From: Kosakonia arachidis | GTDB taxonomy: Bacteria; Pseudomonadota; Gammaproteobacteria; Enterobacterales; Enterobacteriaceae | Length of the DNA: 64,000 bases | Direction: 5' to 3' | Assembly: GCF_900116535.1 (NCBI RefSeq) | Contig: NZ_FPAU01000003.1 | Coordinates: 1-64,000 of the forward strand | Shown: piece after piece, positions 1 to 10,700 of the stretch | Numbering within the stretch: the first letter of the stretch is position 1 | How the letters are laid out: each line of letters begins with the position of its first letter | Notes under the pieces: model-generated | Seen by the model: only the letters and a program-made list of their open reading frames with translations | The model's database searches: none | What the model was told of the DNA's origin: nothing | Translations under genes and position numbers: made by a program

Positions 1-37
1 AGCTAACCGGTACTAATGAACCGTGAGGCTTAACCTT
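1..37 (+). rRNA. rrl: 23S rRNA, 3' end (partial)
   Basis: The first 37 bases match the conserved 3' terminus of enterobacterial 23S rRNA, ending in GAGGCTTAACCTT. The gene enters from outside the window. It is followed by a 96-base spacer and the 5S gene, as in a normal rrn operon. Confidence 0.93.
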
Positions 38-133
38 ACAACGCCGAAGATGTTTTGGCGGAATTGAGAGAAGATTTTCAGCGAGATTACAGATTAAGTT
101 GGTATGCCTGAGGGGATACTGACAGACAGAATT

Positions 134-253
134 TGCCTGGCGGCACTAGCGCGGTGGTCCCACCTGACCCCATGCCGAACTCAGAAGTGAAACGCCGTAG
201 CGCCGATGGTAGTGTGGGGTCTCCCCATGCGAGAGTAGGGAACTGCCAGGCAT
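134..253 (+). rRNA. rrf: 5S rRNA
   Basis: A complete 120-base 5S rRNA that begins TGCCTGGCGGC and ends ACTGCCAGGCAT, so the two ends pair to form helix I. The interior (loop B/C region with CCATGCCGAACTCAGAAGTG) is the standard enterobacterial sequence. It is the last gene of the rRNA operon; no tRNA follows it before metA. Confidence 0.97.
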
Positions 254-267
254 CAAACAGGTGAAGA

Positions 268-345
268 GGCCATCCGGAAGGATGGCCTTTTTGCGTTGCG
301 GCGGAACAGACAGGAAAGCCCCGTGCGCAGGCACCGGGCTTTTTT
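268..345 (+). terminator. tandem rrn operon terminators
   Basis: Two hairpins follow the 5S gene. The first is GGCCATCC-ggaa-GGATGGCC followed by TTTTTG (about 269-295). The second is GCCCCGTGCG...CACCGGGC followed by TTTTTTG (about 318-346). A double intrinsic terminator is usual for rRNA operons. Confidence 0.85.
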
Positions 346-346
346 G

Positions 347-632
347 CTATTGTTTCAGCAGAATTCAATCGTTAAAGGGTATAGCTATGATCGCGCTATA
401 CGCTCAGCTTTATAAAAATTGCATCATAGTTGTACGCAACCTCAATACTCATCAGCAGCTTTCCTCTGAGCGCCCGGCAGATGCTGGCTGTAACGAGGTA
501 GCCCAAAAATTCCCCTTCGCAGCACGACAAAAAATCTAAAATTATTTTATAGGTGAACCGTGACGTGAAACTTTCTCACCTTTCACTTGCGGACTCGACA
601 TTTTGCTGTTTCCTGGGTATCTTCGGCTATCT
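347..632. other. intergenic region between rrn operon and metA control region
   Basis: About 290 bases without a credible gene. A short open frame overlaps the 5S end and terminators but has no ribosome site and no recognisable product. The rightmost part must hold the metA promoter, since the MetJ boxes follow at once. Confidence 0.6.
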
Positions 633-656
633 GGATGTCTAAACGTTTAAACGTAT
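633..656 (+). promoter_or_regulatory. tandem MetJ boxes upstream of metA
   Basis: Three contiguous 8-bp units, GGATGTCT, AAACGTTT and AAACGTAT, resemble the met box AGACGTCT (each matching 5-6 of 8 positions). They end 18 bp before the metA start. MetJ with S-adenosylmethionine represses metA through such tandem boxes in E. coli, so this is the expected operator. Confidence 0.8.
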
Positions 657-674
657 GCAGTGAGGATATAAGTT

Positions 675-1604
675 ATGCCGATTCGGGTGCAGGACGAGCT
701 GCCAGCCGTCAATTTCTTGCGTGACGAGAACGTCTTTGTAATGACGACTTCACGCGCGACAGTTCAGGAGATCCGTCCCCTGAAGGTATTGATCCTGAAC
801 CTGATGCCAAAGAAGATTGAGACAGAAAACCAGTTTCTGCGTCTGCTGTCGAACTCACCGCTACAGGTTGATGTGCGCTTGCTGCGCATAGATTCCCGCG
901 AATCGCGTAATACGCCAGCTGAGCACCTGAACACCTTTTACTGTAATTTTGATGAAGTCTGCCACGAAAACTACGATGGCCTGATTGTTACCGGCGCGCC
1001 ACTGGGCCTGGTTGAGTTTAACGATGTTGCCTACTGGCCGCAGATTGAGCAGGTACTGGAGTGGGCGAAAGATCACGTTACCTCAACGCTGTTTGTCTGT
1101 TGGGCGGTACAGGCCGCACTCAATATTCTTTATGGCATTCCCAAGCAGACCCGCAGTGAAAAGCTCTCCGGTGTGTATGAACACCACATCCTCCATCCCC
1201 ACGCGCTGCTGACGCGCGGTTTTGATGATGTATTCCTTGCTCCTCACTCTCGCTATGCGGATTTCCCGGCGGCACTGATCCGCGACTACACGGATCTGGA
1301 GATCCTGGCCGAAACAGAAGAGGGTGATGCCTACCTGTTTGCCAGCAAAGATAAACGTATTGCTTTTGTGACCGGACACCCGGAATACGACGCTAACACG
1401 CTGGCGAATGAATATTTCCGCGATGTGGACGCGGGTCTCAGTCCTGAACTGCCGCATAACTACTTCCCGAAAGACGATCCGCAGAATAAACCACCCGCCT
1501 CCTGGCGCAGTCACGGCAATCTGCTGTTTATCAACTGGCTCAACTACTACGTCTACCAGATCACACCATACGATCTGCGCCACATGAATCCGACGCTGGA
1601 TTAA
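675..1604 (+). CDS. metA: homoserine O-succinyltransferase MetA
   Basis: Transfers the succinyl group of succinyl-CoA to homoserine, the first committed step of methionine synthesis, in the cytoplasm. The 309-residue length equals that of E. coli MetA. The nucleophile Cys142 lies in the [10 protein letters not shown] stretch, and His235 and Glu237 lie in [10 protein letters not shown], completing the catalytic set of the family. The ATG is preceded by GTGAGGATATAAGTT, with GAGG as ribosome site. The gene stands alone between the rrn operon and aceB, has MetJ boxes just upstream and a terminator just downstream. The family is known to be heat-sensitive and feedback-inhibited; nothing in this copy looks unusual. 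Confidence 0.97.
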   Translation: MPIRVQDELPAVNFLRDENVFVMTTSRATVQEIRPLKVLILNLMPKKIETENQFLRLLSNSPLQVDVRLLRIDSRESRNTPAEHLNTFYCNFDEVCHENYDGLIVTGAPLGLVEFNDVAYWPQIEQVLEWAKDHVTSTLFVCWAVQAALNILYGIPKQTRSEKLSGVYEHHILHPHALLTRGFDDVFLAPHSRYADFPAALIRDYTDLEILAETEEGDAYLFASKDKRIAFVTGHPEYDANTLANEYFRDVDAGLSPELPHNYFPKDDPQNKPPASWRSHGNLLFINWLNYYVYQITPYDLRHMNPTLD

Positions 1605-1623
1605 GCGTTTCAGCCCTATACAT

Positions 1624-1651
1624 CAGGCGCCTTCGGGCGCCTTTTTTATTT
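1624..1651 (+). terminator. metA intrinsic terminator
   Basis: The stem AGGCGCC-ttcg-GGCGCCT with a UUCG tetraloop is followed by a run of Ts (TTTTTTATTT). It lies 20 bases after the metA stop codon. Confidence 0.9.
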
Positions 1652-1720
1652 CCGAAAATCACTTCTCAACATAATAAAACTATAACTTGATTGTTATCAG
1701 TTGGTTATTGTCTTTTTAAT

Positions 1721-1760
1721 TATAAAATGGAAATTGTTTTTGATTTTGGAAATTTTATTA
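1721..1760 (+). promoter_or_regulatory. IclR operator / aceBAK promoter region
   Basis: The run AAATGGAAATTGTTTTTGAT, followed by TTTGGAAATTTTA, corresponds to the IclR-binding segment I recall from the E. coli aceB promoter. Two GGAAATT elements sit 19 bp apart. The aceB start is about 90 bp downstream, so the 5' leader is long. IclR repression of aceBAK, relieved during growth on acetate or fatty acids, is established in E. coli. Confidence 0.7.
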
Positions 1761-1850
1761 GCCAGGATGGATCTTGCTGAACGAAAACCGCACAAACGAT
1801 CTTCGTCAGCATTGGGAAATGTCTTTGCTGCAAAAAAGAGGAATCGCACC

Positions 1851-3452
1851 ATGACACAACAGGCAACAACAACCGATGAACTGGCCTTTACACAGCCGTA
1901 TGGCGAGCAGGAGAAGCAGATCCTTACTCCGGCGGCAGTGGAATTTCTGAGTGAGCTGGTAATACGCTTTACGCCAAAACGTAATCAACTGCTGGCAGCG
2001 CGTCAGCGCCAGCAGCAACAAATTGATGCCGGTACGTTGCCTGGATTTATTTCGGAAACTGCTTCCATTCGTGAATCTGACTGGACGATCCGCGGAATAC
2101 CGGAAGATCTGCTCGACCGCCGCGTGGAGATCACCGGGCCGGTGGAGCGCAAAATGGTCATCAATGCACTGAATGCCAACGTCAAAATTTTCATGGCGGA
2201 TTTTGAAGATTCGTTGGCGCCGAACTGGGACAAGGTGATCGATGGGCAGATCAACCTGCGCGATGCAGTCAACGGCACCATCAGCTATACCAATGAAGCT
2301 GGCAAGATCTATCAGTTAAAGCCCAATCCAGCGGTTCTTGTCTGCCGTGTGCGCGGCTTACATCTGCCAGAAAAACATGTGACCTGGCGTGGTGAAGCGA
2401 TCCCCGGCAGTCTGTTCGACTTTGCGCTCTACTTCTTCCATAACCATAAAAACCTGCTCGCCAAAGGCAGTGGTCCCTATTTTTATCTGCCGAAAACCCA
2501 ATCCTGGCAAGAAGCGGCCTGGTGGAGTGAAGTATTCAGTTATACCGAAGACCGGTTTAATTTGCCGCGCGGCACCATCAAAGCGACGCTGCTGATTGAA
2601 ACGCTGCCAGCGGTGTTTCAAATGGACGAAATCCTGCACGCGCTGCGCGACCATATTGTCGGGCTAAACTGTGGACGCTGGGATTACATTTTCAGCTATA
2701 TCAAAACCCTGAAAAACTATCCGGATCGGGTTTTACCGGATCGCCAGGTGGTCACCATGGATAAGCCGTTCCTCAGTGCTTATTCCCGCTTGTTAATCAA
2801 AACCTGTCATCGCCGCGGGGCATTCGCTATGGGCGGCATGGCGGCGTTTATTCCCAGTAAAGATGCCGAACGCAACAACTGGGTGCTAAATAAAGTGAAA
2901 GCCGATAAAGAACTCGAAGCGCGTAACGGCCACGATGGCACCTGGATTGCTCACCCTGGTCTTGGCGATACGGTGATGGACGTGTTCAACGCCGCCCTCG
3001 GTGATAATAAAAACCAGCTGTTTGTTAGTCGGACAGACGATGCCCCAATCACTGCAGAGCAACTGCTGGAGCCGTGTGAAGGCGAGCGCACCGAAGAGGG
3101 AATGCGCGCCAATATTCGCGTGGCGGTGCAATACATCGAAGCGTGGATCTCCGGCAATGGCTGCGTACCTATTTACGGGCTGATGGAAGATGCCGCCACT
3201 GCCGAAATCTCCCGTACCTCTATCTGGCAGTGGATCCACCATGAAAAGACGCTCAGCAACGGCAAACCTGTGACCAAAATGCTGTTCCGACAGATGCTGG
3301 CCGAAGAGATGCTGGTGATTCAGGACGAGCTGGGCGAGCACCGATTCAGCAGCGGTCGTTTTGACGACGCCGCGCGCCTGATAGAGCAGATCACCACCTC
3401 TGATGAGCTGATCGACTTCCTGACGTTGCCCGGCTATCGCTTACTTGCTTAA
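1851..3452 (+). CDS. aceB: malate synthase A
   Basis: Condenses glyoxylate with acetyl-CoA to malate, the second step of the glyoxylate bypass. The product is 533 residues, the length of E. coli malate synthase A. Arg166 (in VCRVRGLHLPEKH) and the catalytic base Asp447 (in PIYGLMEDAAT) are present. An in-frame upstream start would add 50 residues of unrelated, basic sequence; the ATG at 1851 is preferred because it has AAGAGGAATCGCACC in front and gives the family N-terminus MTQQAT. First gene of aceBAK, with the IclR operator upstream and aceA 34 bases downstream. Confidence 0.97.
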   Translation: MTQQATTTDELAFTQPYGEQEKQILTPAAVEFLSELVIRFTPKRNQLLAARQRQQQQIDAGTLPGFISETASIRESDWTIRGIPEDLLDRRVEITGPVERKMVINALNANVKIFMADFEDSLAPNWDKVIDGQINLRDAVNGTISYTNEAGKIYQLKPNPAVLVCRVRGLHLPEKHVTWRGEAIPGSLFDFALYFFHNHKNLLAKGSGPYFYLPKTQSWQEAAWWSEVFSYTEDRFNLPRGTIKATLLIETLPAVFQMDEILHALRDHIVGLNCGRWDYIFSYIKTLKNYPDRVLPDRQVVTMDKPFLSAYSRLLIKTCHRRGAFAMGGMAAFIPSKDAERNNWVLNKVKADKELEARNGHDGTWIAHPGLGDTVMDVFNAALGDNKNQLFVSRTDDAPITAEQLLEPCEGERTEEGMRANIRVAVQYIEAWISGNGCVPIYGLMEDAATAEISRTSIWQWIHHEKTLSNGKPVTKMLFRQMLAEEMLVIQDELGEHRFSSGRFDDAARLIEQITTSDELIDFLTLPGYRLLA

Positions 3453-3486
3453 TTCACCCACCTGACACCCTATGGAGCATCTGTAT

Positions 3487-4791
3487 ATGAAAACCCGTAC
3501 CCAACAAATCGAAGAATTACAAAAAGAGTGGACGCAACCGCGCTGGGAAGGTATACGCCGCCCATACAGCGCGGAAGAGGTGGTGAAATTACGCGGTTCG
3601 GTCAACCCGGAATGTACGCTGGCGCAACTGGGCGCGGCTAAAATGTGGCAACTGCTGCATGGCGAATCGAAAAAGGGTTATATCAATAGCCTTGGCGCGC
3701 TGACTGGTGGTCAGGCCTTACAACAGGCGAAAGCAGGGATCGAAGCTATTTATCTCTCCGGCTGGCAGGTCGCTGCAGATGCTAACCTGGCATCAAGCAT
3801 GTATCCGGATCAGTCTCTCTATCCGGCGAATTCGGTGCCGTCGGTGGTCGAGCGGATTAACAATACCTTCCTCCGCGCCGATCAGATCCAGTGGGCTTCC
3901 GGTATTGAACCGGGGGATCCGCGTTTTGTTGACTATTTCCTGCCAATCGTGGCGGATGCCGAAGCCGGTTTTGGCGGCGTGCTTAATGCCTTTGAACTGA
4001 TGAAATCGATGATTGAAGCCGGAGCTGCTGCCGTTCACTTTGAAGATCAGCTCGCGTCGGTGAAAAAATGCGGGCATATGGGTGGCAAAGTGCTGGTACC
4101 GACACAGGAAGCGGTGCAGAAACTGGTGGCTGCGCGTCTGGCTGCAGATGTACTGGGTGTTCCGACGCTGTTGGTGGCGCGTACCGATGCGGATGCAGCC
4201 GATCTGATCACCTCCGATTGCGATCCCTATGACAGCGCCTTTATTACCGGTGAGCGCACCAGCGAAGGTTTCTACCGCACAAATGCCGGGATTGAGCAGG
4301 CTATCAGTCGCGGGCTGGCTTATGCACCGTATGCCGATTTGGTGTGGTGTGAAACCTCGACGCCAGACCTCAAGCTGGCGCGCCGCTTTGCCGATGCGAT
4401 CCATGCAAAATTCCCCGGCAAACTGCTGGCCTACAACTGCTCACCGTCGTTCAACTGGAAAAAGAATCTCGACGACAACACTATCGCTCGCTTCCAGCAG
4501 GAGCTGTCGGACATGGGGTACAAATTCCAGTTCATTACTCTCGCCGGTATTCACAGCATGTGGTTCAACATGTTCGACCTGGCGCACGCCTATGCGCAGG
4601 GCGAGGGGATGAAACACTACGTCGAGAAAGTGCAGCAGCCGGAATTCGCCGCAGGCAAAGAGGGTTACACCTTCGTTTCTCACCAGCAGGAGGTTGGTAC
4701 GGGCTACTTCGACAGGGTCACCACCATTATTCAGGGCGGTACCTCCTCGGTGACCGCGCTGACAGGCTCGACCGAAGAAGCACAATTCTGA
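3487..4791 (+). CDS. aceA: isocitrate lyase
   Basis: Cleaves isocitrate to succinate and glyoxylate, the entry step of the glyoxylate bypass. The 434 residues equal E. coli isocitrate lyase. The signature KKCGHMGGK carries the catalytic Cys195, and an acidic metal-binding run ([10 protein letters not shown]) lies near residue 156. The start at 3487 gives [15 protein letters not shown]; an ATG five codons upstream (3472) has a poorer fit to the family. Second gene of aceBAK. It competes with isocitrate dehydrogenase, which the product of the next gene switches off by phosphorylation. Confidence 0.97.
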   Translation: MKTRTQQIEELQKEWTQPRWEGIRRPYSAEEVVKLRGSVNPECTLAQLGAAKMWQLLHGESKKGYINSLGALTGGQALQQAKAGIEAIYLSGWQVAADANLASSMYPDQSLYPANSVPSVVERINNTFLRADQIQWASGIEPGDPRFVDYFLPIVADAEAGFGGVLNAFELMKSMIEAGAAAVHFEDQLASVKKCGHMGGKVLVPTQEAVQKLVAARLAADVLGVPTLLVARTDADAADLITSDCDPYDSAFITGERTSEGFYRTNAGIEQAISRGLAYAPYADLVWCETSTPDLKLARRFADAIHAKFPGKLLAYNCSPSFNWKKNLDDNTIARFQQELSDMGYKFQFITLAGIHSMWFNMFDLAHAYAQGEGMKHYVEKVQQPEFAAGKEGYTFVSHQQEVGTGYFDRVTTIIQGGTSSVTALTGSTEEAQF

Positions 4792-4799
4792 TTGTCGAT

Positions 4800-4858
4800 A
4801 CCCGGCAGACGATAGCTGCCGGGTTTGCGGCACCTCGTATGCCGGACAACGCTCTTCG
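4800..4858. repeat. REP-like hairpins between aceA and aceK
   Basis: ACCCGGCAG-acgatag-CTGCCGGGT is a perfect 9-bp stem (4800-4824). It is followed by GCGGCACCTCGTATGCCGGAC, which has the GC-rich look of a REP unit. The E. coli aceA-aceK gap also carries REP hairpins, which are thought to lower aceK expression relative to aceA. Confidence 0.6.
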
Positions 4859-4888
4859 GCAACTCTCTGCCCGACATGAGGACAAAAG

Positions 4889-6637
4889 ATGTCGCGTGGC
4901 CTGGAACTACTGATTGCACAAACTATTCTGCAAGGCTTCGATGCGCAATATGGGCGCTTCCTGGAGGTCACCTCCGGTGCCCAGCAGCGTTTTGAACAGG
5001 CAGACTGGCAGGCTGTGCAGCAGGCGATGAAGCAGCGTATTCATCTTTATGATCATCATGTTGGCCTGGTAGTGGAGCAGTTACGCTGCATCACCGACAG
5101 TCAAAGCCCTGACGCGGCGTTTCTGTTGCGGGTAAAAGAGCATTACACAAGGCTGCTGCCGGATTACCCTCGCTTTGAGATTGCCGAAAGTTTTTTCAAT
5201 TCGGTCTACTGTCGCCTGTTTGATCACCGATCATTAACGCCGGAACGCTTATTTATCTTTAGTTCGCAGCCGGAGCGCCGTTTTCGCACCATCCCGCGCC
5301 CGCTGGCGAAAGATTTTTGGCCTGAACGTGGCTGGGAAGCGTTACTGAGTAAAGTCCTGACGGATTTACCGTTGCGCCTGCCGTGGCAGGATAAAACGCG
5401 CGATATCGGTTATATCACCGCGCATTTGCAGGAGGCTTTCGGTCACGAAATGCTGGCGAAATCGCACCTGCAAGTGGCAAATGAACTGTTTTATCGTAAT
5501 AAGGCAGCCTGGCTGGTGGGCAAACTCGTCACTCCGCTGGCAACGCTGCCCTTTTTGCTGCCTATCCACCGCACGGATGAAGGCGAACTGTTTGTCGATA
5601 CCTGTCTGACTACACCTGCTGAAGCCAGCATCGTGTTTGGTTTTGCCCGATCCTATTTTATGGTCTATGCGCCGCTGCCTGCCGCGACGGTGGAGTGGCT
5701 GCGGGAAATCCTGCCGGGCAAAACCACCGCCGAATTGTATATGGCTATTGGCTGCCAGAAGCACGGCAAAACCGAAAGTTATCGCGAATACCTGAACTAC
5801 ATCCACGCCAGCAATGAGCAGTTTATTGAAGCGCCGGGTATTCGCGGCATGGTGATGCTGGTCTTTACGCTGCCGGGGTTTGACCGGGTGTTTAAAGTTA
5901 TTAAAGACGTCTTTCCTCCGCAAAAAGAGATGAGCGCGACGCATGTTCGCGCCTGTTACCAGTTGGTTAAAGAGCATGATCGCGTCGGACGCATGGCCGA
6001 TACGCAGGAATTTGAAAACTTTGTGCTGGAAAAAAGGCAAATCGCACCCGCGCTGATGGCGTTACTGCTGGAACAGGCGCCGGGCAAAATCACCGATCTT
6101 GGCGACAGTATCGTCATCAGCCATCTCTACATTGAGCGGCGCATGGTGCCGCTGAACATCTGGTTTGAACAGGTCAAAGGCCAGCAACTGCGCGATGCGG
6201 TGGAAGAGTACGGTAACGCCATCCGTCAGCTTGCCGCCGCCAATATTTTTCCCGGCGATATGCTGTTCAAGAACTTTGGTGTCACCCGTCATGGCCGCGT
6301 CGTGTTCTACGATTACGATGAAATTTGCTATATGACGGAAGTGAATTTCCGCGATATTCCGCCTCCGCGCTACCCGGAAGATGAGCTGAGCGCTGAGCCC
6401 TGGTACAGCGTGGCGCCCGGCGATGTTTTTCCGCAGGAATTTCGTCACTGGCTGTGCGCCGATCCAGAAATCGGCCCGTTGTTTGAGGAGATGCACGCCG
6501 ATTTACTGCGCGCCGACTACTGGCGAGGGTTACAGGAACGCATCCGGCAGGGACATGTGGAAGATGTCTATGCTTACCGTAAGCGCCAGCGCTTTAGCAT
6601 ACGCTTCGGCGCTGGTGCCTTACGCCAAGCGGGCTGA
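4889..6637 (+). CDS. aceK: isocitrate dehydrogenase kinase/phosphatase
   Basis: Bifunctional enzyme that phosphorylates and so inactivates isocitrate dehydrogenase, and reverses this, directing carbon between the TCA cycle and the glyoxylate bypass. The N-terminus (residues 1-60) is close to that of E. coli AceK, which is 578 residues against 582 here. The region around residues 315-325 ([12 protein letters not shown]) is the family's ATP-binding segment, and the [12 protein letters not shown] segment near residue 475 belongs to the kinase core. GAGGACAAAAG precedes the ATG. Last gene of aceBAK; arpA, which follows in E. coli, is absent. Confidence 0.96.
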   Translation: MSRGLELLIAQTILQGFDAQYGRFLEVTSGAQQRFEQADWQAVQQAMKQRIHLYDHHVGLVVEQLRCITDSQSPDAAFLLRVKEHYTRLLPDYPRFEIAESFFNSVYCRLFDHRSLTPERLFIFSSQPERRFRTIPRPLAKDFWPERGWEALLSKVLTDLPLRLPWQDKTRDIGYITAHLQEAFGHEMLAKSHLQVANELFYRNKAAWLVGKLVTPLATLPFLLPIHRTDEGELFVDTCLTTPAEASIVFGFARSYFMVYAPLPAATVEWLREILPGKTTAELYMAIGCQKHGKTESYREYLNYIHASNEQFIEAPGIRGMVMLVFTLPGFDRVFKVIKDVFPPQKEMSATHVRACYQLVKEHDRVGRMADTQEFENFVLEKRQIAPALMALLLEQAPGKITDLGDSIVISHLYIERRMVPLNIWFEQVKGQQLRDAVEEYGNAIRQLAAANIFPGDMLFKNFGVTRHGRVVFYDYDEICYMTEVNFRDIPPPRYPEDELSAEPWYSVAPGDVFPQEFRHWLCADPEIGPLFEEMHADLLRADYWRGLQERIRQGHVEDVYAYRKRQRFSIRFGAGALRQAG

Positions 6638-6726
6638 ACCCCCATGAGTCGAGACGATTCTTGTCATAGGGGAATAGATAAGTTGCAGCGTTTATGCGGT
6701 GGATAAAGAGATAATAGTGAGGGTCA

Positions 6727-7551
6727 TTAACGCATTCCCCCGTAGGCCTGCGTCACCTCTTTTGCACCGCGAATGACCATGGCGCCCAGTTCGGTCACTC
6801 GGTCATCTGTCATACGCGATATTGGCCCGGAGATAGAGATTGCCGCGAATGGCTCGCTGTGTTCATCATAAATACAGGCGGCAACGCAGCGCAGGCCCAG
6901 CGCATGTTCCTCATCGTCAAAAGAGTAGCCGCGCTTGCGCGTCTGGGCGAGATCCTCTTTCAGATGCACGGGTGAAACCAGCGTCGCGTGAGTATAGGCG
7001 TGCAGCCCCTGGCGGTGCAGCAGATTACCGACCTGCTCATCATCCAGCCGTGCTAAAAAAGCCTTCCCTGCGCCGGATGCGTGCATCGGCAGCTTGCCGC
7101 CGATGGGCGCGGACATTCGCATTAACTGCGTACACTGCACCTGATCAATAATGATTGCCTGATGATCGCTTTTATCCAGCACGGCAAGATTGACCGTCTC
7201 ACCGGACTCTTCCATCAGTTTACGCAGAATAGGATGCACAATCGCCATCAGGTTGCGGCTTTGCAGAAAGCTACTGCCGACAATAAAAGCATGTGCGCCG
7301 ACTGCCCAGTGACCCAACTCGCCTACCTGACGGACAAAGCCCAGTTGCTGCATGGTAGTAAGCAGTCGATGGGTGGTAGAATTAGGCAAACCGGCCTGTT
7401 GCGCCAGTTCCGTTAGCGCGATGCTGCCGTGGGATTCTGCGATCCATTCCAGCAGTTTCAGGCCACGGGTTAACGACTGGACTTGTCCGCCTGCCGGAGC
7501 GGCTGGCGCGGTGGCTTTTCTGCCACGTTTTGCGGGAACGGAAGCGACCAT
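6727..7551 (-). CDS. iclR: acetate operon repressor IclR
   Basis: Repressor of aceBAK and founder of the IclR family. The 274 residues match the E. coli length. An N-terminal Ala/Pro/Arg-rich tail (1-25) precedes the winged helix-turn-helix (about 30-90, with GLPNSTTHRLLTTMQQLGFV), and the C-terminal effector domain has the family run LPMHASGAGKAFLA. It is convergent with aceBAK and transcribed toward it. A sequence matching the IclR box lies about 25 bp upstream of the start, consistent with autoregulation. Confidence 0.97.
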   Translation of the reverse strand: MVASVPAKRGRKATAPAAPAGGQVQSLTRGLKLLEWIAESHGSIALTELAQQAGLPNSTTHRLLTTMQQLGFVRQVGELGHWAVGAHAFIVGSSFLQSRNLMAIVHPILRKLMEESGETVNLAVLDKSDHQAIIIDQVQCTQLMRMSAPIGGKLPMHASGAGKAFLARLDDEQVGNLLHRQGLHAYTHATLVSPVHLKEDLAQTRKRGYSFDDEEHALGLRCVAACIYDEHSEPFAAISISGPISRMTDDRVTELGAMVIRGAKEVTQAYGGMR

Positions 7552-7575
7552 CGGCTGGCTCCTTTTTCTGTATCG

Positions 7576-7590
7576 TGGAAATCATTTTCG
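7576..7590 (-). promoter_or_regulatory. IclR autoregulatory box
   Basis: TGGAAATCATTTTCG matches the IclR consensus TGGAAATNATTTCCA at 12 of 14 defined positions. It lies 25 bp upstream of the iclR start codon. E. coli iclR is autorepressed, so the assignment fits known regulation. Confidence 0.65.
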
Positions 7591-7642
7591 TTTTAACAGA
7601 GTATAACGTAACTCCATGACAGACTGATCGGATGAGTGAAGC

Positions 7643-7655
7643 TGAACATCTCTCA
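7643..7655 (+). promoter_or_regulatory. possible MetR site upstream of metH
   Basis: TGAACATCTCTCA fits the MetR pattern TGAA-N5-TTCA at 7 of 8 defined bases and sits about 90 bp before metH. MetR with homocysteine activates metH in enterobacteria. The match is short, so this is tentative. Confidence 0.4.
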
Positions 7656-7746
7656 TGTTAACCCGCTGCCGCTTTTCCGTTCTGCCACTTTGTGCCAGTA
7701 TGTTTTGCTGGCCTTTTGGCCTCATTGAGCCTTGTCGGGAGCACGT

Positions 7747-10700
7747 GTGAGCAGCAAAGTTGAACAACTGCAACAGCAGTTAAATGAACGCATTCTGGTT
7801 CTGGACGGTGGTATGGGTACCATGATCCAGAGCTATCGTCTGGGTGAGCAGGATTTTCGCGGCGAGCGCTTTGCCGACTGGCCCTGCGATCTCAAAGGAA
7901 ACAACGACTTGTTGGTGCTCAGCAAGCCGGATGTGATAACCGCCATTCACGACGCCTATTTTGCGGCAGGTGCGGATATCATCGAAACCAACACCTTCAA
8001 CTCGACGACCATCGCCATGGCGGATTACCAGATGGAATCCCTGTCGGCGGAAATCAACTTTACTGCAGCGAAACTGGCCCGCGCCAGCGCCGATAAATGG
8101 ACAGCGCAAACGCCGGAAAAACCGCGTTACGTGGCCGGGGTGCTTGGCCCGACTAACCGCACCGCCTCTATTTCACCGGATGTCAACGATCCGGCGTTTC
8201 GTAATGTCTCCTTCGATCAACTGGTGGAGGCCTACCGCGAATCAACCAAAGCGCTGGTGGAAGGCGGTGCCGATCTGATCCTGATCGAAACGGTGTTCGA
8301 TACGCTCAATGCCAAAGCGGCGATCTTTGCCGTTAAAGAGGAATTTGAGGCACTGGGTATTGAACTGCCGATCATGATTTCCGGCACTATTACCGATGCG
8401 TCCGGTCGTACGCTTTCCGGCCAGACGACCGAGGCATTTTACAACTCGCTGCGCCATGCCGATGCGCTCACTTTCGGCCTTAACTGCGCGCTGGGTCCAG
8501 ACGAGCTGCGCCAGTATGTGCAGGAACTGTCGCGGATTGCTGAATGCTACGTTACCGCGCATCCGAACGCCGGTCTGCCGAACGCCTTTGGCGAGTACGA
8601 TCTGGATGCTGCCACCATGGCGACGCAGATCCGCGAATGGGCGGAGGCCGGATTCCTGAATATCGTCGGCGGTTGTTGCGGCACCACGCCGGAACATATC
8701 GCTGCCATGAGCAATGCAGTTGCCGGGCTGCCGCCGCGTAAACTGCCGGACATCCCGGTGGCTTGCCGTCTTTCCGGGCTTGAGCCGTTGAATATTGGCG
8801 ACGACAGCCTGTTTGTGAACGTCGGCGAACGTACTAACGTTACCGGCTCGGCCAAATTTAAGCGCCTGATCAAAGAAGAGAAGTACAGTGAAGCGCTGGA
8901 CGTGGCGCGCCAGCAGGTGGAAAGTGGCGCACAGATCATCGATATCAACATGGATGAGGGGATGCTCGATGCCGAAGCAGCGATGGTGCGTTTCCTCAAT
9001 CTGATCGCCGGTGAACCGGATATCGCCCGTGTGCCGATCATGATCGACTCCTCGAAGTGGGAGGTGATTGAAAAAGGGCTGAAATGTATCCAGGGCAAAG
9101 GCATTGTTAACTCCATCTCCATGAAAGAAGGGGTTGAGCCGTTTATCCATCACGCGAAACGCGTGCGCCGTTACGGTGCGGCGGTGGTGGTGATGGCCTT
9201 TGATGAAGTGGGCCAGGCGGATACCCGTGCGCGCAAAATCGACATTTGCCGCCGCGCCTATAAAATCCTCACTGAAGAGGTAGGATTCCCGCCGGAAGAC
9301 ATTATCTTCGATCCAAATATCTTCGCGGTGGCCACGGGGATTGAAGAGCACAACAACTATGCACAGGACTTTATTGGTGCCTGTGAGGATATCAAACGCG
9401 AGCTACCGCATGCGCTGATCTCAGGTGGTGTGTCGAACGTCTCCTTCTCGTTCCGCGGTAACGATCCGGTGCGTGAGGCGATTCACGCCGTCTTCCTTTA
9501 TTACGCGATTCGCAACGGCATGGATATGGGGATCGTGAACGCCGGTCAGTTGGCGATTTATGACGATCTGCCTGCCGAGCTGCGCGATGGCGTTGAGGAT
9601 GTGATTCTTAACCGTCGTGACGATGCCACGGAGCGCATGCTGGATCTGGCCGAGAAATATCGCGGCAGTAAAGGCGCGGATGATGGCGCCCTGGCGCAAC
9701 TGGCCGAGTGGCGCAGCTGGGATGTGAAAAAGCGCCTCGAATATTCGCTGGTAAAAGGGATTACCGAATTTATTGAGCAGGACACCGAAGAAGCCCGTCA
9801 GCAAGCCGCTCGCCCGATCGAGGTGATCGAAGGGCCGCTAATGGACGGTATGAACGTGGTCGGCGATTTGTTCGGCGAAGGTAAGATGTTCTTGCCACAG
9901 GTAGTGAAATCCGCCCGCGTGATGAAGCAGGCGGTTGCTTACCTGGAGCCGTATATCGAAGCCAGCAAAGAGAAGGGCAAAAGCAACGGCAAGATGGTGA
10001 TCGCCACCGTGAAAGGCGATGTGCATGATATCGGTAAAAACATCGTGGGCGTGGTGTTGCAGTGCAATAACTACGAAATCATCGATCTCGGCGTGATGGT
10101 GCCGGCCGACAAAATCCTCAAAACCGCCCGCGAAGTGAACGCTGACCTGATTGGCCTTTCCGGGCTGATTACGCCGTCGCTTGATGAGATGGTCAACGTG
10201 GCTAAAGAGATGGAACGCCAGGGGTTCACCATTCCGCTGCTGATTGGCGGCGCGACCACGTCGAAAGCGCACACGGCGGTTAAAATCGAGCAGAACTACA
10301 GCGGGCCGACGATCTATGTGCAGAACGCCTCACGCACCGTCGGCGTCGTGTCGTCGCTGCTGTCAGACACGCAGCGCGATGAGTTTGTTGCCCGCATCCG
10401 CAAAGAGTATGAAACGGTGCGCATTCAGCACGCGCGCAAAAAACCGCGTACGCCGCCGGTGACCTTGCAGGCCGCGCGGGAAAACGATCTGGCTTTCGAC
10501 TGGGCGAGTTATACACCGCCAGTGGCGCATCGCCTCGGCGTGCAGGAGGTCGTGGCCAGCATCGAGACGCTGCGCAATTATATCGACTGGACGCCATTCT
10601 TTATGACCTGGTCGCTGGCGGGCAAGTATCCGCGCATTCTGGAAGATGACGTGGTGGGCGAAGAGGCGAAGCGTCTGTTTAAGGATGCGAACGAGATGCT

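Noticed and set aside
261-539. 92-codon open frame over the rrn terminators
   Set aside because: It reads through two strong terminators, has no ribosome site, and no known product.
254-674. tRNA or small RNA gene after the 5S rRNA
   Set aside because: No cloverleaf or CCA end, and no sRNA-like promoter plus terminator unit apart from the rrn terminators.
1083-1583. 166-codon open frame on the minus strand within metA
   Set aside because: Shadow of metA: no ribosome site, no recognisable domain, and metA is intact on the other strand.
1701-1850. 50-residue N-terminal extension of malate synthase
   Set aside because: It runs through the IclR operator region and is unrelated to the family N-terminus; the ATG at 1851 has the better ribosome site and gives the expected length.
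8242-9351. 369-codon open frame opposite metH
   Set aside because: Long antisense frames are common in GC-rich coding DNA; metH is complete with all motifs and this frame shows no domain.
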